From Acidobacteriota bacterium (GTDB taxonomy: Bacteria; Acidobacteriota; Terriglobia; Terriglobales; Acidobacteriaceae), in the NCBI GenBank assembly GCA_003223595.1, contig QHVR01000577.1, positions 1-16,048 of the forward strand: a DNA stretch of 16,048 nt. The letters are read 5' to 3'. The stretch's first letter is position 1. Every line of letters starts with the position of its first letter. Of the stretch, positions 1 to 8,303 are shown piece by piece. Both the position numbers and the translations under genes were made by a program. The notes beneath the pieces were generated by a model, which saw nothing but the letters and a program-made list of their open reading frames with translations, made no database searches and was not told the DNA's origin.

Positions 1-807
1 GAGAAACCGGCAGAAGCATTGGATGTCTTCCAGGAGGGCCTGCGCACCGACGGGCGCAATCTAGAACTCTATCGCGGAATTGATCAGACGCTGAGCATTC
101 TGCAGAAGCCAGCGCAAGAACGGGTGGCTGCACTGCAACGCTATCCGGATCTCGACCATATGCCCACTCCTCTGACCTACGAACTGATTCTGAATCTGGC
201 GGAGGCGGGGGACTTCGACAAAGCTGAGGCCATGTTTCACAATCGCTTCTTTCAACGCGAGGAGGGAGGCACCAATGTGCGGCAAGTCTGGCTCGAAGTG
301 GATTTGCAAAAGGCTCTATCGCTGGCGCGGCACGCACATTGCCCAGAGGCTGTGAACATCGCTGACCACATAGCGCAGCCGGTGCGGGATTTGCCATTTA
401 CTCACGATGGCCTTCAGCCTTTCCTGGCCTCCGCGAGATTCAATTATCTGCTCGGAAGCACCTATAAGGCGTGCAATCTTTCGCAAAAGGCGCAGAGTCA
501 CTTCACCGAGGCAGGTCAGAGCTCGAACCTGAATGAAGCGATCTGGTCCTGGAAGGCATCGCAGGAGCTGCCCAATACCGACCGCAGTGTGGCTAGACAG
601 AAGCTGGAAGCGGCACTAAATCGCGTGCGCAACGACCCCGCAAGCGATTCGGCGACTGGACGGTGGCTCTACCAAGCTGGCATGCTGGATCGCGAACTGG
701 GCAATACGCAGCAAGCAAACAAGGAATTCCGCGATGCTCTCTTGCAGCCCGACCAGATGATGACGTATCACCTCACCCGCCTTGCGATGAGCGAGAACCA
801 GCCGTGA
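1..807 (+). CDS. TPR-repeat protein, probable C-terminal part of a DUF5107-type protein (5' end outside window)
   Basis: The reading frame is open from base 1 to the TGA at 805-807, so the gene starts upstream of the window; a TTG at 19 is unlikely to be the true start because the residues before it (EKPAEALDVFQ) already read as a TPR helix. About 268 residues are visible. They are mostly helical and show TPR-like pairs, for example around AEAGDFDKAEAMF, and LDRELGNTQQANKEFRDAL near the end. The segment FFQREEGGTNVRQVWLEV resembles, from memory, the conserved part of DUF5107 proteins, which are large TPR proteins common in Acidobacteriota and Bacteroidota and often near glycoside-use genes. 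No signal peptide or catalytic motif lies in the visible part. A scaffold or protein-interaction role is inferred from the repeats only. The decayed carbohydrate-binding gene starts 22 bases downstream on the same strand. Confidence 0.75.
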   Translation, partial: EKPAEALDVFQEGLRTDGRNLELYRGIDQTLSILQKPAQERVAALQRYPDLDHMPTPLTYELILNLAEAGDFDKAEAMFHNRFFQREEGGTNVRQVWLEVDLQKALSLARHAHCPEAVNIADHIAQPVRDLPFTHDGLQPFLASARFNYLLGSTYKACNLSQKAQSHFTEAGQSSNLNEAIWSWKASQELPNTDRSVARQKLEAALNRVRNDPASDSATGRWLYQAGMLDRELGNTQQANKEFRDALLQPDQMMTYHLTRLAMSENQP

Positions 808-828
808 TCGGGTCGACCCGGATGCACT

Positions 829-1533
829 ATGACTAGATTTGTGCCCTTGCTGCTGCTCGTTCTGACGTGCTCCGTAGCGTTCGCTGCAGACGAAACCGCT
901 CGCGGCATCTGGACTGCTTCCGACCAGCCTCTCAACACTGACGTGACCTCGTCGTTCTGGCGCGGCGCTGTGGCGACCTATATGGATTCGAATCCATACG
1001 GCAAGCCCGATCCCAAGTACCGCACCGAGATTCGCACCCGCTCGACGCAACAGAACTGTATTTCCTGTTCGTCTGCCCCTTACGAAGATCTTTATCTGAA
1101 GCCCAATCCAAATACGTCGGAAGAAACCAATGACCTTTGAAACTGGGACGTTGCCGAAGTTTTTATAGGCTCCGACTTCCAGCACATCCGGCGCTACAAG
1201 GAATTTGAAATGTCTCCTCGCGGCGAGTGGATTGATCTCGATATCGATCTGGATAAACCACATCATGAGGATGGCTGGAAGTGGAACTCAGGATTTGAGG
1301 TCTCCGCTCGGATCGACCCACGCCTCACCTCTGGTACGGTGCAATGAAGGTTCCTTATGCCGCGGTGGATAACCACCCCGCCGCGGCCGGCAACTCTCTG
1401 CGCATCAACTTCTTTCGTAGCCAAGGTCCGGCATCGGCCCGCCATCAGATCGCGTGGCAAGCGCCCGTGAGCAACAGTTTTCGCCGTGCCGGAGCGCTTT
1501 GGAGTGATAACACTCTTGAAGACGAAAGAATGA
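829..1533 (+). pseudogene. Decayed CBM9-like carbohydrate-binding protein gene (four frameshifts, one nonsense codon)
   Basis: The gene opens with ATG and a clear signal peptide (MTRFVPLLLLVLTCSVAFA). It then reads as a CBM9-like protein only if several lesions are bridged. A 1-base loss near 1040-1050 moves the frame to the one giving TELYFLFVCP (1050-1079). An extra T around 1080 restores the first frame (YEDLYLKPNP). The TGA at 1138-1140 stands where the family normally has Trp (expected LWNWDVAEVF, found L-stop-NWDVAEVF). A second 1-base loss at about 1320-1329 shifts to HLWYGAMKVPYAAVD, and an extra base near 1482-1485 returns to VPERFGVITL, ending at TGA 1531-1533. The intact product would be about 235 residues, secreted, with one CBM9-type beta-sandwich. 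The many lesions indicate a dead gene. Clustered assembly errors are the alternative, less likely because every large gene nearby is intact. Confidence 0.82.
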
Positions 1534-1659
1534 AGGTCGTAAGCGAAACCAGCGCCACTTCGAGCATTCTGCGCTTCATATAGCCGTGTTCGCTTACAGG
1601 CTGAGCCACAGAGCGCCAACTGCGTTGAAGGGTTCAGCCTGAAGCCGTCAGCAACGTGG

Positions 1660-1665
1660 TAAACT
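1660..1665 (+). promoter_or_regulatory. Possible extended -10 element for tRNA-Ser
   Basis: TGGTAAACT at 1657-1665 has the TGn plus TAnAcT form of an extended -10 box and ends 15 bases before the tRNA 5' end. No convincing -35 at normal spacing was found, so this is a weak call. Confidence 0.3.
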
Positions 1666-1680
1666 GTCGGAAATCGTCGC

Positions 1681-1774
<94 letters not shown>

Positions 1775-1797
1775 GATCTCTGGAAGCCCTTTTCAGC

Positions 1798-1840
1798 GGC
1801 TTTGTCGCCCAAAGCCATATGACATCGCCCTTCCGCGATG
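1798..1840. terminator. Two small hairpins in the convergent tRNA/rhamnosidase gap
   Basis: GGCTTTG (1798-1804) pairs with CAAAGCC (1810-1816) over a 5-base loop, and CATCGC (1823-1828) pairs with GCGATG (1835-1840) over a 6-base loop, the latter 2 bases from the rhamnosidase stop. They sit in the 68-base gap between two genes that end towards each other, which fits a shared terminator region. Neither hairpin is followed by a clear T-run on either strand, so intrinsic termination is uncertain. Confidence 0.35.
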
Positions 1841-1842
1841 CT

Positions 1843-4800
1843 TCATTTCAATTCAAAGTTATAGCTGCCCGAACCCACGCGGACTACAAAGGAGCCCTCT
1901 TCCGCCCGTCCTTCGACGGAGTTGCCACTCTCGGTAACATGCTTCCCTGTAACGAGAGGCAAGAAGACGGTGGCATTGGTGTTGGGTGGAATCCTCAGTT
2001 TTAACGTGAAGGGTCCGTCCGCAATACCACTCCAATCGCTAACGATCTTTCCATACACCGAGTCGTATTCCGCCCTAGCCGACGGCATTCGCGGATCCAG
2101 ATGCGGATCGACAACAATCTCTTTGAAACCGGGGCCTTCGGGAGTGGTATCAATTCCGGCAACATAGCGATAAACCCACGCCATCACGGAGCCGAACGCA
2201 TAATGGTTGTAGGAATTCATCGCGGGGTCGCCGGTATCGCCATTCCAGCGCTCCCACCATGTAGTTGCGCCTTTCGAGAGCATGTATCCCCAGGATGGAT
2301 AGGTCTCATTGAGCAACAGGCGATAAGCTACGTCCGAGCGGCCGTGATCCGCGAGTGTGAAGAGCAGAAAAGGTGTGCCCAAGAATCCTGTCGAGAGGTG
2401 CCCACGCCGCTGTTCGATATCTTTTACCAGCTTGTCAACCAGCCGCGGCTCCAGAGCTTCCGGCGCCATTTTGGTGTAGAGGGCCACCACATACGAGGTC
2501 TGCGTTCCCGTCCCCACCTGCCCGTCTTCGGTGATGTAAGACTTTTGGAATGCAGAGCGAATGTTGTTCAACAACTCGCCGTAGCGCTGCGCATCCGACT
2601 CTTTGCCGATGACATGTGCCATCTGCGACATCATTCGCGCGGTTAAGGCCCAATAGGCGGTCGCCAGCAAGTCCTTGTTCGTATTTTCATCGGGCGCAAG
2701 CCAGTCCGCGAAGTTAGGGCCCACGCCGTTCTTGCGAATGAAGTCCGGGTTGCGCGTTTGGATGAAATCCATCCAGCGCTGCATTGCGTCCCAGTTTTTT
2801 TCGATGATCGATTTGTCTCCGTACTGCAGCCATGTCGTCCACGGCACGATGATTCCGGCATCGCCCCAGCCGGGAGCACCGGTCATGCCTTCCTCCCAAG
2901 CTGTACTTCCTTCGGTTGCTTCTCCTGCCGAAGGAAGCGTGTTAGGAGAGACGTTGGTGAAGGCGCCTTGCCGGGTTTGCGCGTCAACAATGTCCTGCAT
3001 GAACTTTTGCGAGAACCCAGCGGTATCAAAGTTGTAGGCCCCAGTCCGCCAGAAGACTCCGGCATCGCCCATCCATCCCAAACGCTCGTCACGCTGAGGA
3101 CAGTCGGTCGGAATGCTCAGGAAATTTCCGCGCTGGCCCCAGATCCCAATGGTCCACATGCGGTTCACAAGATCGCTGGCGGTAGTGAGCGTCCCGCTCG
3201 GGTCGCCGCTGACGCTGCTGACGACTTCTCCTTCAAGGGAGTCGAGCGAGGGCGCACCCGGATATCCCGTGACCTCGACGTAGCGAAAGCCGTGAAACGT
3301 AAAGTGCGGAGTGAAAGTCTCGTCGCCTTTGCCGCGAAGAACGTATTCGTCTGTGGCATCGGCATTGCGCAGATTGGCCGTATAAATCGTGCCGTCGGGA
3401 TTGAGGATTTCAGCGAAACGCAAGCGAACTCTGCTGCCCGCGGCTCCTTTCACCTTCAGAGTTGCCCAACCCACCATGTTCTGCCCCATATCAAAGACAT
3501 AGGTTCCGTTTGGCAGGTGCGTGATTTGCTTGGGCCGGAGAGTCGAGACCGCCCGGGCGGGATCGGTGATCTGACTGGACACGGCGATTTCAGGTGCGTC
3601 CGCTAGCGTCGCTGGTTTCCACGTGGAATCGTTGAAGTCCGCTTGCTGCCAGCCGGGTTGCTCCAGCCGCGCATCGTAGACTTCTCCGCCGTAGAGATCT
3701 GATCTGCGAATCGCCGACGGGGAAGATTTCCAGGAACTGTCGCTGAGAACGGAATCATGACTGCCATCGGAGTAATCGACTTCCAGCTGCCCCAGGAATC
3801 GATCCGGAGGAGGGAAAAAATGCATCCCCACCCAAGTGAGGCCGCTGCCATACCAGCCGTCTCCGAGCAGCGCAGCAACCACGTTGCCGCCGTTCCGTAA
3901 CAGGCTGCTCACGTCGTAGACCTGGTAGAGCACGCGCTTGCGATAGTCGGTGAAGTCTGGCGTCATGACATCGGCGCCGACGCGCTGGCCGTTGAGGAAG
4001 ACGCGATAGCTGCCGAGAGCGGTCACATAGAGCCGGGCACGGCGGACGCTTTTTGCGACCGGGAACACACGTCTGAGATAGGCCGCCGGCTCCGGCAATG
4101 GTCCGGGATCGCCTAGTCGCTTGTCTTGCAGGTCCGCAACAACTTTGGCCTGCTGCCAGTTGGAGTTTCCTTCGGGTGCGGCCATCCAGTGCTGATCGGT
4201 AGGAAAGCGCAAGATGGTGCCTGTCCTAGAAGTGACCTTTACAAGCGCCGCCAGTCCAGCTTGCACCGTGTTCACTCCTGTCCCAGCGGCGCGCTCGGGA
4301 GCTTGGGGAGCTGTAACCGTAACCTCGACGGAGTTATTCCCTACCACCAGTTCGTCGGAAATATCGCGCCAATCGAAGCTGCCCCACCCATGCTTGTTGT
4401 CGATTGGATGACCATTCACTTTGGCGATGAAATCCCCTCGAACAGCGAGGCTCAAATCGGCCGTTCTCGGCTTTTCCGACAGCTTGAACGAAATGCGAAA
4501 ACTCGCAAGCTTTTTCGGCTCCGCAGCAAACGCATCTTCCCCGGCAAGCCAGATCCAGCGAATGCCTGCCCGATCCACTTCGTCCTCGGGATTCTTCCAA
4601 TAGATCCAGCTAGCCTTCCAGTCGGACGGATGCAGCAGGCCCGTTTCCCACCAGGCCTCCTCTGTCGATTCAGACATCTGGCCGGCCGCATCCCAGACGC
4701 GGACGGCCCAGTAATATCGTTTCCGAGACTCCAGCGACGGTCCTTTGTAAGCAATTCCGACGGACTCGTCGGACTCCGATTTTCCGCTGTCCCAGAGATC

Positions 4801-5031
4801 CGGGTGTCCTGCACGCAACAAATCGACGCTGCTGGCCACCAGAATCTGGTATGCCGCCTGTTTCCAGTTGCGCTCACTGCTGTCGCTCTGCCACGAGAGG
4901 TGCGGCTCGGCGGCGTCGATGCCCAACGGGTTCTGCCGGTATTCGCAGCGCAAGTGAACGGGAGTTGCCGAAGCGGTTACGGATATGCCTGCCAGGAACA
5001 TGAGCACACCGAGAAGTCTCCGAGGTCGCAC
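1843..5031 (-). CDS. Secreted alpha-L-rhamnosidase, glycoside hydrolase family 78
   Basis: This enzyme hydrolyses terminal alpha-L-rhamnose from glycans or plant glycosides with inversion. The 1062-residue product has a signal peptide (n-region MRPRR, cleavage probably after ASA near residue 22). An Ig-like N-terminal domain (about 25-130) and a further beta-sandwich (about 150-310) follow. Next come the GH78 N-terminal domain (about 330-500), a concanavalin-like domain (about 505-605), the (alpha/alpha)6 catalytic barrel (about 610-955) and a C-terminal beta-sandwich (about 960-1040). The GH78 signature DCPQRDERLGWMGD is at 643-656; E649 fits the general acid. TTWWERWNGD at 923-932 contains E927, which fits the general base. 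The start is GTG: an in-frame TAG lies directly upstream, and GGAGG sits 7 bases before the GTG. The gene stands alone, with its own 190-base upstream gap. All landmarks are intact, so it should be active. Export to periplasm or outside is inferred from the signal peptide. Confidence 0.94.
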   Translation of the reverse strand: MRPRRLLGVLMFLAGISVTASATPVHLRCEYRQNPLGIDAAEPHLSWQSDSSERNWKQAAYQILVASSVDLLRAGHPDLWDSGKSESDESVGIAYKGPSLESRKRYYWAVRVWDAAGQMSESTEEAWWETGLLHPSDWKASWIYWKNPEDEVDRAGIRWIWLAGEDAFAAEPKKLASFRISFKLSEKPRTADLSLAVRGDFIAKVNGHPIDNKHGWGSFDWRDISDELVVGNNSVEVTVTAPQAPERAAGTGVNTVQAGLAALVKVTSRTGTILRFPTDQHWMAAPEGNSNWQQAKVVADLQDKRLGDPGPLPEPAAYLRRVFPVAKSVRRARLYVTALGSYRVFLNGQRVGADVMTPDFTDYRKRVLYQVYDVSSLLRNGGNVVAALLGDGWYGSGLTWVGMHFFPPPDRFLGQLEVDYSDGSHDSVLSDSSWKSSPSAIRRSDLYGGEVYDARLEQPGWQQADFNDSTWKPATLADAPEIAVSSQITDPARAVSTLRPKQITHLPNGTYVFDMGQNMVGWATLKVKGAAGSRVRLRFAEILNPDGTIYTANLRNADATDEYVLRGKGDETFTPHFTFHGFRYVEVTGYPGAPSLDSLEGEVVSSVSGDPSGTLTTASDLVNRMWTIGIWGQRGNFLSIPTDCPQRDERLGWMGDAGVFWRTGAYNFDTAGFSQKFMQDIVDAQTRQGAFTNVSPNTLPSAGEATEGSTAWEEGMTGAPGWGDAGIIVPWTTWLQYGDKSIIEKNWDAMQRWMDFIQTRNPDFIRKNGVGPNFADWLAPDENTNKDLLATAYWALTARMMSQMAHVIGKESDAQRYGELLNNIRSAFQKSYITEDGQVGTGTQTSYVVALYTKMAPEALEPRLVDKLVKDIEQRRGHLSTGFLGTPFLLFTLADHGRSDVAYRLLLNETYPSWGYMLSKGATTWWERWNGDTGDPAMNSYNHYAFGSVMAWVYRYVAGIDTTPEGPGFKEIVVDPHLDPRMPSARAEYDSVYGKIVSDWSGIADGPFTLKLRIPPNTNATVFLPLVTGKHVTESGNSVEGRAEEGSFVVRVGSGSYNFELK

Positions 5032-5058
5032 CTAATTGCCTCCGAAGATCCCATTCGC

Positions 5059-5086
5059 GTAGAGACATTGCGAGCAACGTCTCTAC
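5059..5086. repeat. Imperfect palindrome in the rhamnosidase leader
   Basis: GTAGAGAC (5059-5066) and GTCTCTAC (5079-5086) are perfect inverted arms. Inside them, after one A/C mismatch, TTG pairs with CAA around a CGAG loop. The hairpin ends 28 bases upstream of the rhamnosidase GTG and would lie in its 5' leader. The form resembles short dispersed palindromic elements seen in many copies in some bacterial genomes; only one copy was noticed in this window. Confidence 0.65.
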
Positions 5087-5137
5087 CACGAGCGGGAAAT
5101 TGACCGCATAATCGCGGGCAGAATGAATGCGCGGGGA

Positions 5138-5166
5138 TGTTTTCACTTGGCGAGGGGCCGTGTCAA
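5138..5166 (-). promoter_or_regulatory. Possible rhamnosidase promoter (good -35, poor -10)
   Basis: On the minus strand TTGACA (5166-5161) is a perfect sigma70 -35 box about 130 bases upstream of the GTG start. At 17-base spacing the -10 position reads AAAACA, a poor match. It is listed as the best candidate in the 190-base gap, which otherwise holds only the palindrome at 5059-5086. Confidence 0.25.
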
Positions 5167-5221
5167 CTGACGCTCGCAACTGAACTGGCGGCAGCAAGGC
5201 CAAGATCAGATTCCGGAACTG

Positions 5222-6100
5222 TTAACGTGCTCCAATCAGTTCGGGGACACCGTACAGGCGCTCGCATTCCTCATCGCTGAGCTTGAGCGCCGCTGCTGCA
5301 ACATTCTGTTCGAGATGCTGCACTGAGGAAGTACCGGGTATGGGAAGCGCGATGGGTGAGCGCCACAGCAGCCACGCGAGCGCAACTTGCATGGGTTGGA
5401 CTTGGTGCGCGTCCGCCACTTCCCGCAGGACATCTCCTGCGACCCTGCCCGATCCTAGCGGAGCCCAAGGAATGAATGCGATTCCGTTTCGCTCGCAGTA
5501 GTCCACTACGTAATCCCATTCACGATCCGCAAAACTGTAGCGGTTCTGCACCGAAACAATGGGCACGATCTTACGGGCGCGTTCGATGTGTTCCTGTGTC
5601 ACATTCGACAAGGCGACGCAGCGAATTTTTCCTTCCGCCCTTAATTCAGCCAGGGTCTCGACCGAGGCATTGAAGGAGACCACCGGGTCAGGAACGTGCA
5701 ACTGGTAAATATCGATACGGTCCAGACGCAGTCGCTTGAGGCTGCCTTCGACGGCGCTGCGGAGGTGCGGCGGAGTGGCGTTGTGGGTCCATTGATTCGG
5801 CCCTGGGCGGTTCCATCCGCCCTTTGTCGCAACGACGAGCCCGGCAGGGTACGGGTATAGAGCCTCTGCAATCAATTCTTCATTCACGTAAGGTCCATAC
5901 GAGTCGGCCGTATCGATGAAGTTGACCCCTAAGTCGATAGCGCGGCGCAGAACAGCTAACGCGCGGCTGCGATCTTTGGGCGGGCCCCAAATGCCTTCCC
6001 CCGTGAGCCGCATGGCGCCGAAGCCGAGCCGATTGACCGTGAGTTCCGGGCCAAGCGAAACCTGGCCCGCCTGACTGGCTGATATTTGGTTTGCACTCAT
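5222..6100 (-). CDS. Aldo/keto reductase family oxidoreductase
   Basis: This is a probable NADPH-dependent cytosolic reductase of 292 residues with a single (beta/alpha)8 AKR domain and no signal peptide. The catalytic tetrad is complete: D63 and Y68 in FIDTADSYGP, K93 in ATKGG, and H135 in YQLHVPDP. The nucleotide-binding end is PIPGTSS at 253-259 followed by LEQN. The overall pattern (LGFGAMRLTG near the start, short loops, no C-terminal extension) resembles the YdbC-like branch, whose substrates are poorly defined, so no substrate is proposed. The ATG is preceded by AGAGGA at good spacing. It lies 72 bases downstream of the lipase-fold gene on the same strand, so it may be read through from the respiratory cluster or have its own promoter; nothing in its sequence links it to respiration. 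Confidence 0.93.
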   Translation of the reverse strand: MSANQISASQAGQVSLGPELTVNRLGFGAMRLTGEGIWGPPKDRSRALAVLRRAIDLGVNFIDTADSYGPYVNEELIAEALYPYPAGLVVATKGGWNRPGPNQWTHNATPPHLRSAVEGSLKRLRLDRIDIYQLHVPDPVVSFNASVETLAELRAEGKIRCVALSNVTQEHIERARKIVPIVSVQNRYSFADREWDYVVDYCERNGIAFIPWAPLGSGRVAGDVLREVADAHQVQPMQVALAWLLWRSPIALPIPGTSSVQHLEQNVAAAALKLSDEECERLYGVPELIGAR

Positions 6101-6103
6101 GTG

Positions 6104-6134
6104 TTCCTCTTGGATGCGATCCGTGCTCGAGGAA
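6104..6134 (-). promoter_or_regulatory. Leader hairpin covering the AKR ribosome binding site
   Basis: On the minus strand TTCCTC (6134-6129) can pair with GAGGAA (6109-6104), which is the Shine-Dalgarno sequence of the aldo/keto reductase. Between them GGAT and ATCC form an inner stem with a 3-base loop (CGC). The fold could mask the ribosome binding site. The pairing is short and may be chance. Confidence 0.35.
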
Positions 6135-6172
6135 GAGAATTATTCAGTAATGGATTTCGCAGGGAGAGGGCT

Positions 6173-7393
6173 TCACGGCGTTCCGGCGCAGGTGCGAGCG
6201 GCCTTGCGGCCTGCAAATCGGGCTTCGATCCAGGCGATCTGGTCCCGGACCGAGTCTCCGATGACTCGTCCCGGATCGACGTCGGGGTAGTGAAGCCATT
6301 GCACCTGATCGCCAAGCCTGCACATATTCGATATAGCCTCTGCGGTTGACGGCGCATAATCGCTGCTGATCATCAGAACCGGCCCGTAAGTTAGACTCAC
6401 CGCCGGCGTACTGCGATCCAGATATTGCAGCAACAATTTGTTTTCATGCCATGAGGACTTGACCGATTCCGTCACCGATGGCTCGGAAATCGAGCCCAGA
6501 TCCGAGCAGGTTTGCTCAATCGCATGGTAGAGCGTCATGCCTTTTTCCGTCAGTACGTCCGAGGGCTGGAAATCCGGGTACACCGTCTTCGTCGCATATG
6601 CGAGGGATGTGAGCTTGATACTCGAAGAAGGCGGCGCAAGCATGCCTTTTGCACTGGCAATATCGGAGATGACGATTGCTCCGAGATATCCAGGATCGCG
6701 AATTTCGTTCTCCTTCTGGGCTACGGCAATGGCCGCCAGTCCTCCTTCCGCGGCTCCCATGACGATCCAGCGCGAGCCGATCTGCGGAACCGCCTGGCGC
6801 GCAGCCGGAATCGAGGCGATCACATCCGTCGCATTCGAGGGCGCATCAAGAAATGCGTTTCGAAAATTTGTCCCCAGGCCGGTGTAATCCGTGGCCACCA
6901 CGGCATAGCCGAGGTTCACGTACATGGAGAGAAAAGGGCCATGGCCCAGATTGCGGCGCAGCGACGGAGCGCAAGAGCGGGCCACTCCGGTGATGCCATG
7001 AGCCCATGCGATTACGGGCCAGCCGCCACTCGGCGCTTTCTTCTCAGCGGGCAATAGCACCACTCCAGAAGTCGCTACGTCTTGTCCGCTTGCGGAACGC
7101 GAGTGATACAAAATGCGAACCACGTTCACCGAGAGCGGTAGATCGTAGTCGTCGAAGGATTCCGAGCGGATCAAGTCTCCCGGCTTTCCCGCTGGCAGCG
7201 GCTGAGGAGCATCGTAGAAGCCAGTCATGCTCAATGTGCGCACCTGTGATTTCCTTGACGGTTGCGCCTGGCCGATGGCTGATGACCCGACTAGCAGCGT
7301 CAGCGAAAGCAGGATCAACAGGCGAATAGTTCGCTGCCCGCGAGTTCCGGTGAACGGCGATCCGTGGTGAGGATGCACTGGAAAGGGCCCCAC
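6173..7393 (-). CDS. Secreted lipase-fold (alpha/beta hydrolase) protein, catalytic Ser and His apparently lost
   Basis: The 406-residue product has a signal peptide (core about 24-40, cleavage near GQA at 43). Its body resembles the secretory lipase (LIP) group of alpha/beta hydrolases: WAHGITGVARSCAPS at 130-144 gives the oxyanion region, and GYAVVATDYTGLGT at 162-175 is typical. The nucleophile elbow, normally GxSxG, reads GAAEGG at 213-218, so Ala215 (codon GCG) replaces Ser. The usual catalytic His segment (YPG-DHG) reads YPDVDPGRV at 369-377, with Pro at the His position, and the acid loop is shortened (MISSDYAPS at 341-349). The fold therefore looks kept but hydrolysis unlikely. The frame is intact over its whole length, arguing for a maintained non-catalytic role. 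The start is GTG 11 bases after the ctaB stop; GTG at 7378 is an alternative. Likely co-transcribed with the oxidase genes. Confidence 0.8.
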   Translation of the reverse strand: MGPFPVHPHHGSPFTGTRGQRTIRLLILLSLTLLVGSSAIGQAQPSRKSQVRTLSMTGFYDAPQPLPAGKPGDLIRSESFDDYDLPLSVNVVRILYHSRSASGQDVATSGVVLLPAEKKAPSGGWPVIAWAHGITGVARSCAPSLRRNLGHGPFLSMYVNLGYAVVATDYTGLGTNFRNAFLDAPSNATDVIASIPAARQAVPQIGSRWIVMGAAEGGLAAIAVAQKENEIRDPGYLGAIVISDIASAKGMLAPPSSSIKLTSLAYATKTVYPDFQPSDVLTEKGMTLYHAIEQTCSDLGSISEPSVTESVKSSWHENKLLLQYLDRSTPAVSLTYGPVLMISSDYAPSTAEAISNMCRLGDQVQWLHYPDVDPGRVIGDSVRDQIAWIEARFAGRKAARTCAGTP

Positions 7394-7404
7394 AGCCGGG
7401 AAGC

Positions 7405-8301
7405 CTACCGCTTTCCTGCGACCATGATCCCTAAAACGACGGGCAGGTAGAGCACCGATGCATGCAGTAAGCGGCTTGCCATTCGGGGTGAATTTGATCG
7501 GAAGAGCTTCCCCACATAATAGAGGAGGAATGCCCCCGCAGCGCCCATGCCGGCCAAGTACAGCGAACTCACGTGCTCTCCAACCGGCAGCATAGTGACG
7601 ATCACCAGCACGATGGCGAAGCTCAAAATCTCCACGCGGGTGAAGCGCGAGTCTTCATCGAAGGCGGGCAGCATATGGTACCCGGCACGCGAATAGTCTT
7701 CGCGATACATCAGCGCAATCGCGAGGAAGTGGGGGAACTGCCAGAGAAAGAGGATGGCAAAGAGCAGCCAGGCGTTCCGGTCGATTGTGGCTGAGGCGCC
7801 TGCCCAGCCGATCAGTGTGGGCATCGCACCCGGGAAGGCACCCAGTGCGGTGCAAAGTGGCGTCACGCGCTTTAGCGGCGTGTAGATGAGCAGATAGGAG
7901 AGCAGCGTGGAGACTGCGAGTGCCGCCGACAGGGCATTCACGGTAAAGAATAGATAAACTCCGCCGGTGATACTGAGCATGACTCCGAAGACCAGCGCTT
8001 CTATTGCACTGAGTCGCCCGGATGGTAGCGGGCGCGACGCCGTGCGGCGCATTTGCCCGTCCCACACACGTTCCATCCACTGATTGAGGGTCGCGGTTCC
8101 GCTCGCGACCAGGAGCGTGCCAATGAGGGTGTTAATCAGTCCCAAAATGCGGACTGGTCCGCGGGATGAGAGGTAATAGCCTGCGGACGTGGTCATCAGG
8201 ATCAGCAGGTTTACTTCCGGCTTGCTGAGCGTGTAATAACAGCGCAGCTTCGAGGCCCAAGTCTCGCGCGCCATCTCCGGCATCCCCACAGTGGTCGCCA
8301 T
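7405..8301 (-). CDS. ctaB: Protoheme IX farnesyltransferase (heme O synthase)
   Basis: CtaB/CyoE transfers a farnesyl group from farnesyl diphosphate to protoheme IX to make heme O, the precursor of the heme A needed by the oxidase encoded upstream. The product is a 298-residue UbiA-family membrane protein with about eight to nine hydrophobic helices. The first Mg-diphosphate site is NQWMERVWDGQMRRTASRPL (73-92), with N73 and D81. The second conserved loop is YREDYSRAGYHMLP (199-212). Length is normal for the family. The ATG at 8301 lies 2 bases after the stop of the small CxxC gene, suggesting translational coupling; ATGs at residues 7 and 10 are possible alternatives. Heme A synthase (ctaA), the next step, is not in the window. 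Confidence 0.95.
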   Translation of the reverse strand: MATTVGMPEMARETWASKLRCYYTLSKPEVNLLILMTTSAGYYLSSRGPVRILGLINTLIGTLLVASGTATLNQWMERVWDGQMRRTASRPLPSGRLSAIEALVFGVMLSITGGVYLFFTVNALSAALAVSTLLSYLLIYTPLKRVTPLCTALGAFPGAMPTLIGWAGASATIDRNAWLLFAILFLWQFPHFLAIALMYREDYSRAGYHMLPAFDEDSRFTRVEILSFAIVLVIVTMLPVGEHVSSLYLAGMGAAGAFLLYYVGKLFRSNSPRMASRLLHASVLYLPVVLGIMVAGKR

Positions 8302-8303
8302 AA

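Noticed and set aside
809..820. Perfect 12-base palindrome CGGGTCGACCCG between the TPR gene and the pseudogene
   Set aside because: It has no loop and no T-run, and a short self-complementary site like this is expected by chance; not convincing as a terminator or operator.
1138..1140. In-frame TGA read as selenocysteine or as a recoded Trp
   Set aside because: The family has Trp here and the same gene has four frameshifts, so decay explains it better. TGA is also used as a normal stop in several intact genes of the window, such as the rhamnosidase.
616..1266. A minus strand frame (216 codons) opposite the TPR gene end and the pseudogene
   Set aside because: The coding signal lies on the + strand (TPR and CBM9-like motifs); the antisense product is Arg-rich with no motif.
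4126..5103. A long + strand frame (325 codons) opposite the rhamnosidase 5' half
   Set aside because: It mirrors a well-supported GH78 gene, with Arg/Ser/Pro-rich composition and no family motif. The same holds for the + strand frame at 2758-3606.
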